Shown here: piece by piece, positions 1-5,033 of the stretch
How positions within the stretch are numbered: position 1 is the stretch's first letter
Layout of the letters: each line of letters opens with the position of its first letter
Assembly: GCA_027037155.1 (NCBI GenBank)
Contig: JALWBK010000243.1
Span: 1,718 to 6,750, forward strand
Length of the DNA: 5,033 nucleotides
Direction: 5' to 3'
Source of the DNA: a bacterium
Lineage (GTDB): Bacteria > Thermosulfidibacterota > Thermosulfidibacteria > Thermosulfidibacterales > Thermosulfidibacteraceae
Notes under the pieces: model-generated
Told to the model about the DNA's origin: nothing
What the model saw: only the letters and a program-made list of their open reading frames with translations
The model's database searches: none
Program-made: the position numbers and the translations under genes

Positions 1-92
1 TGGGAGCATATAACATCGTTGTTTTGCTTCTCACATATCACACATTCGGTTGGAAAGAGATGATTTATCCACTCGTGCACTTTCAGCATCAT
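1..92 (-). CDS. ComF-family protein (phosphoribosyltransferase-like), N-terminal fragment cut by the window edge
   Basis: Reading leftwards from ATG codons at 92-90 and 89-87 gives about 30 residues before the window ends. They include a HEWINHLFP segment, then C-V-I-C, a short polar linker and another Cys (V-I-C-S). This is the usual start of ComF/ComFC proteins: an amphipathic 'W-x-x-x-L-F-P' stretch followed by a Cys4 zinc finger, ahead of a phosphoribosyltransferase-like domain that would lie outside the window. ComF proteins take part in DNA uptake for natural transformation in competent bacteria, but are also widespread in species not known to be competent. An in-frame TAA at 110-108 limits the start to 92, 89 or a TTG at 98; no strong ribosome site precedes any of them. 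The gene is divergent from the dihydroorotate dehydrogenase gene. The call rests on a short segment, so another zinc-finger protein is possible. Confidence 0.72.
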   Translation of the reverse strand, partial: MMLKVHEWINHLFPTECVICEKQNNDVICS

Positions 93-136
93 TTTCAATC
101 TTGTATATTACCCAAAAAAATCGTGTTGGAGAAGCC
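93..136. promoter_or_regulatory. Short divergent intergenic region with a possible -10 box
   Basis: These 44 bases separate the divergent ComF-like and dihydroorotate dehydrogenase starts and are AT-rich. On the plus strand TATATT at 104-109 resembles a -10 element, but no good -35 box lies 16-18 bases upstream; the candidate at 81-86 is TTTCAG. On the minus strand TAATAT (110-105) overlaps the same bases and would give a very short leader for the ComF-like gene. Overlapping back-to-back promoters are therefore plausible but not proven. No operator or riboswitch structure is evident. Confidence 0.3.
128..131 (+). promoter_or_regulatory. Ribosome binding site fixing the dihydroorotate dehydrogenase start at 137
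   Basis: GGAG lies 5 bases before the ATG at 137. It supports this start over the in-frame TTG at 50, which would place 29 unconvincing residues on top of the divergent ComF-like coding region. Confidence 0.55.
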
Positions 137-1210
137 ATGGGTGTTAAGGAGTTAGCGTCTTACGATATAGACAGAGATTACTATTACAACCTTGAGAACG
201 GTCCAAGATTAGTGGTGGAGAAGGTTAAGGGGCTTAGGAATGAGCCTGTGGAGATCTTTGGTAAGAGGGTGGATTTCCCTTTGGGTGTGCCTGCAGGGCT
301 TTTATTGAATGGAAGGTGGGTTAGGGCGTACAACCACCTTGGTTATCCTGTTGTTGTGTACAAGACGGTTAGGACCTGTGAGTATCCCTGCCATCCCCAT
401 CCCAACTGCCTCTTTGTCAAAACCGATATGCTTGATCCTTATGATCTTCCCGATGTGTTAGTGGCCCCTGAGGGGTATGAGCCTGAAAGACCAGAAAGGG
501 TAACCATAACCAACTCCTTTGGAATGCCTTCTTTACCTCCTGAAAAGTGGCAGGAGGACATTGACAGGGTAAGACAGGAGCTTTTACCCGGTTCCCTCTT
601 TATCGGCTCTGGAGTTGGCACCTTTTCGGGAACCTCGTGGGAGTTGAAGAGGGATTTTGCAAGGGTGGCTGCTATGCTTAAAGAGGCAGGGGTTGATGCC
701 GTTGAGGTGAACTTTTCGTGCCCTAACGTAAAGAATGGCGAGGGTTCCATTTACACCGATGCTGACTTTTCCGCGGAGATTCTTGAGGCGGTGAGAAAGG
801 AAATTGAGGATACACCTCTTATCGTGAAGGTAGGCTTTCTGATGGGGAAGAAACTTACGGAGTTTGTGGCGCGTTGCGCTAAGTATCTGGACGGAATAGC
901 TGGTATAAATTCGCTTCAGGCAAGAGTTGTGAGGGAGGATGGCTCTCCCGCTCTTGGAGAGGGTAGGGATAGAAGCGGTGTTTGTGGGTGGGCCATTGGC
1001 AAATGCGCTCAGGTGTTTGTGCAGCAGCTGGCGGAGATTAGAGATGGGATAAAGGCAGATTTCGTCATATTCGGTGGAGGGGGAGTTACCGACGCTGAAG
1101 GCTTTTTGAAGTTGAAGTCTTTGGGGGCAGACGTTGTTATGGTCTGCACAGGTGCCATGTTCAATCCATTGCTCTCGCAGGAGATAAGGGGGGATGGAGA
1201 GGATATTTAA
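137..1210 (+). CDS. Dihydroorotate dehydrogenase-like FMN enzyme, class 1 type
   Basis: This 357-residue predicted soluble FMN beta/alpha-barrel protein probably oxidises dihydroorotate to orotate in pyrimidine synthesis (a PyrD-type enzyme). Visible motifs: G-V-P-A-G at 50-54; Y-K-T at 75-77; NSFGMPS at 126-132; NFSCPN at 192-197; I-V-K-V-G at 229-233; GINSL at 256-260; [11 protein letters not shown] at 312-322; and a C-terminal C-T-G-A phosphate-binding segment near 337-340. Matched by motif to the Lactococcus class 1A enzyme, Asn126, Asn192, Asn197 and Asn258 correspond to its four substrate-binding asparagines and Cys195 to its catalytic base; class 2 enzymes have Ser there. At 357 residues it is longer than the usual class 1 length of about 310. 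A cluster of C81, C85, H86, H88 and C91 follows the Y-K-T motif and is unusual. No PyrK-type electron-transfer partner is in the window. It overlaps the next gene by 17 bases. A related substrate other than dihydroorotate cannot be excluded. Confidence 0.85.
   Translation: MGVKELASYDIDRDYYYNLENGPRLVVEKVKGLRNEPVEIFGKRVDFPLGVPAGLLLNGRWVRAYNHLGYPVVVYKTVRTCEYPCHPHPNCLFVKTDMLDPYDLPDVLVAPEGYEPERPERVTITNSFGMPSLPPEKWQEDIDRVRQELLPGSLFIGSGVGTFSGTSWELKRDFARVAAMLKEAGVDAVEVNFSCPNVKNGEGSIYTDADFSAEILEAVRKEIEDTPLIVKVGFLMGKKLTEFVARCAKYLDGIAGINSLQARVVREDGSPALGEGRDRSGVCGWAIGKCAQVFVQQLAEIRDGIKADFVIFGGGGVTDAEGFLKLKSLGADVVMVCTGAMFNPLLSQEIRGDGEDI
1179..1183 (+). promoter_or_regulatory. Ribosome binding site of the diguanylate cyclase, inside the upstream gene
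   Basis: AGGAG lies 10 bases before the ATG at 1194, within the last codons of the dihydroorotate dehydrogenase gene. A purine run at 1186-1193 (AAGGGGGG) directly abuts the ATG and could also contribute. The arrangement implies co-transcription and probable translational coupling. Confidence 0.5.
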
Positions 1211-2255
1211 TTTACTCAGCAGGGCAGATAAGAGGCAGGTTGCTCAGGAGGAGAAGGGTATCCTGTCAGAGGCGACCAGAAGAGCTCTAAAGTATATGCT
1301 GCAGAAGGACATACCCATTACACCAAAGAGCTTTGAACTGTGGTTTCTGGTTCACCTATATCTTTTGCTTCACGAGGCTAACGGTAAGGAAGCCTCTGTG
1401 GATGAGGCATTGAACGATGTGTTGGAGCATCTGAAAAGGAAAGATATGGATGAGAAGCTCCTCAGAGAGATGAGGGATAGGATGGAGGAGGTCTTGGATC
1501 GGTCCTATGGTTGCATAGGAGAGACCATAGAAACTGTTAAGGAACACAACAGGTTCTTGTCGGATCATGTAAGACAGCTATCGCAGCTTGCGCAAGGGGA
1601 GGATGTGACGGCCTTCATTGCTGCCCTCATTGAGAAGGTGGAGGAATTGCAGGATACCAACAGCAGGTTGGAAGGAGAGCTGCGGCGTGTAAGGAATGAC
1701 CTGAGTAGGTTGAAAAAGAGCTTTCGCAAGGTATCCGTTGAGGCCAACAGAGATCCCCTTACGGGGTTATACAACAGGCGTGTTTTGGATGAGGTGTTGA
1801 TAGGGAGCATAAAGAACTTTGAAAAGGCAAGAGAGAACTTTTCGGTCGTTATGGCTGACCTTGATGACTTTAAGAGGATAAACGACGTGTATGGCCATTT
1901 AGCAGGGGATGAGGTGCTGGTGACCTTTGCTGACATCTTGAGGTCTGATCTGAGGATGGATGATGTGGCTGTGAGATACGGAGGCGAAGAGTTTGTCGTT
2001 GTCTTGGCGCGTCTTGACGTTAAAGGGGCGGTTAAGGTGGCGGGGAGGATTAGGGAGCGTTTGGAGAGCACCCCAGTGGTGTGGGGTGACGATATAATAC
2101 ATGTGACTGCGAGTTTCGGCGTTGCTCAGGTAAGGGAGGGTGACACTCCAACCACTGTTATTGAGAGGGCTGACAAGGCCCTTTACCTTGCCAAGTCTGA
2201 TGGGAAAAACTGCGTTAGAAGCGAGAAGGATTTGGAGTTGAGAGGAGTCAAATAG
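1194..2255 (+). CDS. Cytoplasmic GGDEF diguanylate cyclase with helical N-terminal domain
   Basis: This 353-residue enzyme is predicted to make cyclic di-GMP from two GTP. The GGDEF domain spans about 180-345: [10 protein letters not shown] at 187-196, the metal-binding stretch [10 protein letters not shown] at 222-231, G-H-L-A-G-D at 234-239, and the active-site loop R-Y-GGEEF with GGEEF at 263-267. An inhibitory I-site R-M-D-D at 254-257 sits five residues before GGEEF, the standard spacing, so product feedback is likely. The C-terminal A-S-F-G-V and [14 protein letters not shown] segments are also typical. Residues 1-120 form a helical region with '[12 protein letters not shown]' (40-51), resembling the N-terminal region of many cytoplasmic GGDEF proteins ('PPTPENY.LWY'). 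Residues about 145-185 look like a coiled coil that could drive dimerisation. No membrane segment, EAL or PAS domain is seen. The catalytic motifs are intact. Confidence 0.95.
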   Translation: MERIFNLLSRADKRQVAQEEKGILSEATRRALKYMLQKDIPITPKSFELWFLVHLYLLLHEANGKEASVDEALNDVLEHLKRKDMDEKLLREMRDRMEEVLDRSYGCIGETIETVKEHNRFLSDHVRQLSQLAQGEDVTAFIAALIEKVEELQDTNSRLEGELRRVRNDLSRLKKSFRKVSVEANRDPLTGLYNRRVLDEVLIGSIKNFEKARENFSVVMADLDDFKRINDVYGHLAGDEVLVTFADILRSDLRMDDVAVRYGGEEFVVVLARLDVKGAVKVAGRIRERLESTPVVWGDDIIHVTASFGVAQVREGDTPTTVIERADKALYLAKSDGKNCVRSEKDLELRGVK

Positions 2256-3048
2256 GCGGTTTCTTACCTATCATCTCGGCGGTTTTTCTTGCCATGAACA
2301 GGTAAAACTCCTTCAGTTCTGGGTACTTTTCGAGGTGTTCAAGGTGTAGCTTAACCGTGTCCCAATCTCCCCTGGCTATGGGGCCTGTGAGGGCCTGAGG
2401 GACCCCTAAGGTGGAGATGTTCTTGAGCGTGCCCTCAATCAGCTTCATAAGACCTTTTAATCCCATATCTTCGGGAAAACCAGATGCCTTCATGGTTTGT
2501 AAGGCGTTGTAGATAAGGGTTACTAAGTAGTTAGAGGCTATAACTGCAGAGGCGTGATACAACGGCTTGCATTGGGTGGGAATCACTGTGTACTGTAGAT
2601 TTAGCCTTTCAAGGAGTTGCTTTAGAAGCTTAATGCCCCTCTCATCCCCTTCAAGGGTAAAGACGGTTTCAGGAACTAACTTTACCGCTGTTGATGGGTT
2701 TGCAAAGCTTTGCAATGGATGGCACGAGGCTCTTCCCTCTCCTGGTATGAGCTCTGATGAGTGGGCACCGCTGGTATGAACCAGTACAGCAGATTTTAGA
2801 AGTGATCGTACCTTATGTGCCACCTCTTTTATGCTACTGTCGTTGACAGTGATAAACACGATGTCAGCGGGTCTTATTTCGGTTAGGCTGCTGAGAACAG
2901 GAACTTTATCTCTCAGTACTTCAGTTGCTCTCTTTCGGGACTCCTCGCTTCTTGCCATTATCCAGCGGACGGGTATTCCTTTATCAAGAAAAAAGGCAGA
3001 GAGGGTGAGCCCCACTCTGCCTGCACCTACAAAACTTACGCTTATCAT
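2248..3048 (-). CDS. Rossmann-fold reductase with DUF2520 C-terminal domain
   Basis: This 266-residue protein is built like 6-phosphogluconate or beta-hydroxyacid dehydrogenases: an N-terminal NAD(P)-binding Rossmann domain (GAGRVG at 8-13; D-I-V-F-I-T-V near 62-68) and a helical C-terminal domain. Motifs I associate with the Rossmann-like/DUF2520 family are H-T-S-G-A at 91-95, CHPLQSFA at 109-116, [11 protein letters not shown] at 164-174 with Lys161 just before it, and TGPIARGD at 221-228. The length is normal. It is probably an oxidoreductase, but the substrate is unknown; a ketopantoate reductase-like activity is only a guess from the superfamily, and no pantothenate genes are nearby. Its ATG overlaps the stop of the MTA phosphorylase gene as ATGA (3048-3045), implying translational coupling; a clear ribosome site is not visible. 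The stop overlaps the end of the convergent diguanylate cyclase gene by 8 bases. Confidence 0.85.
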   Translation of the reverse strand: MISVSFVGAGRVGLTLSAFFLDKGIPVRWIMARSEESRKRATEVLRDKVPVLSSLTEIRPADIVFITVNDSSIKEVAHKVRSLLKSAVLVHTSGAHSSELIPGEGRASCHPLQSFANPSTAVKLVPETVFTLEGDERGIKLLKQLLERLNLQYTVIPTQCKPLYHASAVIASNYLVTLIYNALQTMKASGFPEDMGLKGLMKLIEGTLKNISTLGVPQALTGPIARGDWDTVKLHLEHLEKYPELKEFYLFMARKTAEMIGKKPPI

Positions 3049-3905
3049 TTCAGGTACTTTCCAATGATGGGTTCAAGCCTTCTTATGGTCTCAACAGGGA
3101 TTTTGTCCCTTGCCGTGATGATGGCGGTTGCAAGGGCACTTTGACATGCACACTCTCTCTTTTCCGGAATGGCGGGAATGACTTCCTTTATGAGTCTTTT
3201 GGCTTTGGATACGTTTTCCATAAGCACCTTGATTACGGCATCTGCCGTTACGTCTTCTTCTTCCTCATGCCAGCAGTCGTAGTCAGTGACCATGGCAACT
3301 GTGACGTAGCATATCTCTGCTTCCCTGGCCAATTTCGCTTCGGTGGCGTTGGTCATGCCAATTACGTCAACGCCCCAGCTTCTAAACAACATAGACTCGG
3401 CTTTGCTGGAAAACTGTGGACCTTCTATACAGATGTAGGTGCCTCCCATGTGCATGTTGCAGTCAAGGGTATTTTTTGCAACCTCGCCTACCACCTTCCA
3501 CAGAACCGGACATACCGGTTGTGCCATGGAGATATGACCCACAATGCCATTGCCAAAGAAGGTGCTCTCCCTTTTTTTAGTGAAGTCTATAAACTGGTTG
3601 GGAAGCACAAAGTCACCGGGTTTGAGCTCCTCTTTCATGGAGCCTACAGCACTGATGGAGATGATGCATTCCACCCCTATCTTTTTGAGGGCGAATATGT
3701 TTGCCCTGTAGTTGACCTCTGTGGGAAGCAGTCTGTGCCCTTTGCCGTGTCTTGGTAGAAAGGCCACCTCTTTTCCACCTATATCGGCTATGGTTATGGC
3801 GTCTGATGGCATGCCGAAAGGTGTGGGAACTTCCACCTCATGAAGTACCTTAACCCCTTCAATCTCGTAGAGGCCCGATCCTCCTATAACGGCTATCTTT
3901 GCCAC
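3045..3905 (-). CDS. mtnP: S-methyl-5'-thioadenosine phosphorylase
   Basis: This 286-residue enzyme cleaves 5'-methylthioadenosine with phosphate to adenine and 5-methylthioribose-1-phosphate, recycling the by-product of polyamine synthesis and some S-adenosylmethionine reactions. It is a class I nucleoside phosphorylase (PNP/MTAP family): phosphate-site GGSGLY at 8-13 and RHGKGH at 52-57; S-A-V-G-S at 85-89; [11 protein letters not shown] at 161-171; [13 protein letters not shown] at 183-195; and TDYDCWH at 207-213 with the Asp expected to contact the purine. The TDYDCW and TEAKLARE signatures favour MTA phosphorylase over inosine/guanosine phosphorylase, though relaxed specificity is possible. 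C252-A-C254 near the C-terminus matches the C-x-C motif described in hyperthermophilic MTAPs. A GTG start at 3905 is chosen because AGGAGG lies 6 bases upstream; the ATG at 3920 would put that site inside the gene. No mtnA or other methionine-salvage gene adjoins it. Confidence 0.92.
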   Translation of the reverse strand: MAKIAVIGGSGLYEIEGVKVLHEVEVPTPFGMPSDAITIADIGGKEVAFLPRHGKGHRLLPTEVNYRANIFALKKIGVECIISISAVGSMKEELKPGDFVLPNQFIDFTKKRESTFFGNGIVGHISMAQPVCPVLWKVVGEVAKNTLDCNMHMGGTYICIEGPQFSSKAESMLFRSWGVDVIGMTNATEAKLAREAEICYVTVAMVTDYDCWHEEEEDVTADAVIKVLMENVSKAKRLIKEVIPAIPEKRECACQSALATAIITARDKIPVETIRRLEPIIGKYLK

Positions 3906-3911
3906 CGGATT

Positions 3912-3917
3912 CCTCCT
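3912..3917 (-). promoter_or_regulatory. Strong Shine-Dalgarno site of mtnP, deciding its GTG start
   Basis: The minus strand reads AGGAGG here, 6 bases before the GTG at 3905. The site begins right where the upstream small gene ends (its TGA is at 3919-3917). The overlapping ATG at 3920 would add only five residues (M-R-R-N-P) before the conserved K-I-A-V-I-G-G-S-G start and has no site of its own that I can see. Confidence 0.75.
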
Positions 3918-4330
3918 CATCTGAATTCAATGATGCGCACGTTAGAGACCTTGATCCTGTAGTTTCCAAGGGGCGTTTTCCCGTAGAAGAATTTGTCTGC
4001 ATCCATCTCCATCTCAAAGACGGAGCCGTCTTTGAGGTAAAGGCGCACCTTCACCTTCCCTTTGGAGGTCTTTTCGCCAAATTCGGCCTTGTTGACCTTG
4101 TCAAAACTTACGGTGAAGGCTCCCTCGCCTTTGTACCCGGCAAAGTAGACCTGTCCCTCCCAGCTAAAAAAGTTTACTGAGACCTCCGTGCCCGTTTTGT
4201 CTATAACCTTAGCAGAGAAGTTCTTTTCTGGAACGGGTATACTTCTAAACTGTTCCAGTCCCCTGCCACCAAGCCCTAATAGTATAAAGGCGAGAAAACA
4301 AAGGGTGATAAGAGATGCCCATTTCTTCAT
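3917..4330 (-). CDS. Small exported or membrane-anchored protein of two similar beta-rich halves, function unknown
   Basis: I do not recognise this 137-residue protein. Residues 1-22 are M-K-K, a hydrophobic stretch (about 5-20) and Gly-Gly, consistent with a Sec signal peptide or single N-terminal anchor. There is no A-x-A cleavage site and no proper lipobox, since Cys11 lies inside the hydrophobic core after T-L. The rest is strand-forming and appears duplicated: about 40-84 and 95-136 each have a D/K-x-G turn (K46-T-G and K100-D-G), alternating hydrophobics, and a closing segment of the pattern G-x-[FY]-x-[VI]-x5-V-x3-EF (AEF at 82-84, IEF at 134-136). The second half contains [19 protein letters not shown], which looks like a short beta motif. 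No catalytic residues stand out. AAGGAGG at 4343-4337 lies 6 bases before the ATG, a strong ribosome site. It sits 15 bases after the hydrolase gene and before mtnP, so it is probably co-transcribed with them. Confidence 0.8.
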   Translation of the reverse strand: MKKWASLITLCFLAFILLGLGGRGLEQFRSIPVPEKNFSAKVIDKTGTEVSVNFFSWEGQVYFAGYKGEGAFTVSFDKVNKAEFGEKTSKGKVKVRLYLKDGSVFEMEMDADKFFYGKTPLGNYRIKVSNVRIIEFR

Positions 4331-4345
4331 TCAGCGCCTCCTTCT

Positions 4346-5033
4346 TCAGAACTCAATGACAGAGCCCACACTGCTTGGTGCAGCCCTGTTCCCAAACCTA
4401 TTAGCTATCATACAGGAGGGATAGAATCCAGTGCAGTGGCAGGGAAGAACGAGTTCTGGCTCAAAGGAATCCAGCCCTTCAATGGTCTTTTCTATTGTCT
4501 CTTTGTCAAGGATACTGAGGTGAAAGCCGCCTATGACTGCCAGTATCTTTTCCCCAGTTATATTGTGCATGTGCTTCACTATGTTGACGATACCTGGGTG
4601 GGAGCAGCCTGATATGACAACGAGTCCTTTGCCCTCAACCAATACTCCAATTGCCTGCTCGTCTATAAAGAGATCTTGTACCTCTTTGCCGTCTTTGATC
4701 ACCCTCGCTGCTGGCCAGGGACGCTCAAATTCTGTGGTCCTCTCTATCTCTCCAGATATCAGGAAGAAGTTGTTGACCACCGTGGGTATCCTCTCCTCAA
4801 CCCATATAACACCTTTATCTTCTATCTCCTTCTTGTCAAACTTCCAGGGCCCCTTCTTTCCTGCAGGGGTGACCACCAATTTTGGATAGAATACATCGGG
4901 GTGGGTGTACACCGTTAAGGGCTTTTTTCTTTTCTCTGCTAAACCTGCCAGTCCTCCAAAGTGATCAAAGTGTCCATGGGTGAGAAATGCTGCTTCTATG
5001 CTGTCGGGCTCTATTCCTAAGGATTCCATGTTG
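4346..5033 (-). CDS. Metallo-beta-lactamase-fold hydrolase, COG1237 type, 5' end beyond the window
   Basis: At least 228 residues are encoded. Numbered from the first in-window Met (5029-5027), the metal site is [10 protein letters not shown] at 17-26 (His18, His20, Asp22, His23), followed by [12 protein letters not shown] at 140-151 (His144), IGGFHL at 166-171 (His170) and PCHCTG at 196-201 (His198). This set is typical of COG1237, often annotated after the methanogen enzyme named 7,8-dihydropterin-6-methyl-4-(beta-D-ribofuranosyl)aminobenzene-5'-phosphate synthase. In bacteria the substrate is generally unknown, so that name should not be transferred. The Met at 5029 is unlikely to be the start: the frame stays open to the edge, and family members usually carry roughly 50 or more residues, including the first beta strands and a D-T-G segment, before the H-x-H-x-D-H motif. 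It is the most upstream gene visible in the leftward operon. No signal peptide can be judged. Confidence 0.88.
   Translation of the reverse strand, partial: NMESLGIEPDSIEAAFLTHGHFDHFGGLAGLAEKRKKPLTVYTHPDVFYPKLVVTPAGKKGPWKFDKKEIEDKGVIWVEERIPTVVNNFFLISGEIERTTEFERPWPAARVIKDGKEVQDLFIDEQAIGVLVEGKGLVVISGCSHPGIVNIVKHMHNITGEKILAVIGGFHLSILDKETIEKTIEGLDSFEPELVLPCHCTGFYPSCMIANRFGNRAAPSSVGSVIEF

Noticed and set aside
50..136. TTG-initiated 29-residue N-terminal extension of the dihydroorotate dehydrogenase
   Set aside because: The extension has no family-like sequence and overlaps the divergent ComF-like coding region, and the ATG at 137 has a GGAG site 5 bases upstream.
3..155. Plus-strand open frame from base 3 to the TAG at 153-155, as the tail of an upstream membrane gene
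   Set aside because: The frame is open, but the minus strand gives a recognisable zinc-finger protein start over the same bases, which is far stronger evidence.
1565..2071. Long minus-strand open frame of 168 codons inside the diguanylate cyclase gene
   Set aside because: Its translation is Ser/Thr/Leu-rich with no recognisable motifs, as expected for an antisense shadow of an intact GGDEF gene.
2252..2271. Inverted repeat ATAGG...CCTAT at the convergent gene ends, as a terminator
   Set aside because: The stem has only five pairs, two of them G-C, with a 10-base loop and no T-run directly after it.
2255..2290. Direct repeat GGCGGTTT..TCTT at 2255-2265 and 2278-2290
   Set aside because: Both copies lie in the reductase coding region, encoding K-K-P-P and R-K-T-A; a two-copy match this short looks like chance.
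3141..3758. Plus-strand open frame of 205 codons opposite mtnP
   Set aside because: It is antisense to a fully conserved MTA phosphorylase and its translation shows no family motifs.
3906..3920. ATG at 3920 as the mtnP start, overlapping the upstream stop as ATGA
   Set aside because: It would place the perfect AGGAGG site inside the coding region; the GTG at 3905 is correctly spaced from it and begins right at the conserved [10 protein letters not shown] start.
4298..4330. Lipoprotein signal in the small exported protein
   Set aside because: Cys11 follows I-T-L rather than a lipobox and lies in the middle of the hydrophobic stretch, so lipidation is not supported.

Overview
The window is a tightly packed stretch of bacterial chromosome with seven genes, two of them cut by the window edges. 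A GGDEF diguanylate cyclase and a ComF-type protein make it bacterial. The Lys/Glu-rich proteins, the minimal intergenic space and an MTA phosphorylase with a C-terminal C-x-C motif (known from hyperthermophile enzymes) hint at a thermophilic, perhaps deep-branching organism. The short protein with an N-terminal export segment means there is an extracytoplasmic compartment to serve. No species is claimed. I saw no rRNA or tRNA genes, insertion sequences, CRISPR arrays or long repeats.

Layout. (1) Bases 1-92, minus strand: the 5' end of a ComF-family gene, recognisable from a short zinc-finger segment and running off the left edge. (2) Bases 93-136: a 44-base divergent intergenic region that must start both flanking genes. 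(3) Bases 137-2255, plus strand: two overlapping genes, a class-1-like dihydroorotate dehydrogenase and a cytoplasmic GGDEF diguanylate cyclase whose start lies inside the end of the first gene. (4) Bases 2248-5033, minus strand, read right to left: a metallo-beta-lactamase-fold hydrolase of the COG1237 type (5' end beyond the right edge), a small exported protein made of two similar halves, S-methyl-5'-thioadenosine phosphorylase, and a Rossmann/DUF2520 reductase. The plus and minus transcription units converge and overlap by 8 bases at 2248-2255 with no obvious terminator.

How the genes may work together. Three of the genes have a nucleotide theme: a phosphoribosyltransferase-like ComF, an orotate-forming dehydrogenase, and an MTA phosphorylase that returns adenine and methylthioribose-1-phosphate to the cell. 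The minus-strand genes are spaced by 15 bases, 11 bases and a 4-base overlap, so they are very probably co-transcribed, but the sequence does not show a single shared pathway. The most notable points are the ComF fragment hidden at the left edge, a Cys/His cluster in the dihydroorotate dehydrogenase beside the predicted FMN site, and the two-repeat exported protein inside a metabolic operon. I found no clear evidence of a wholly new system.
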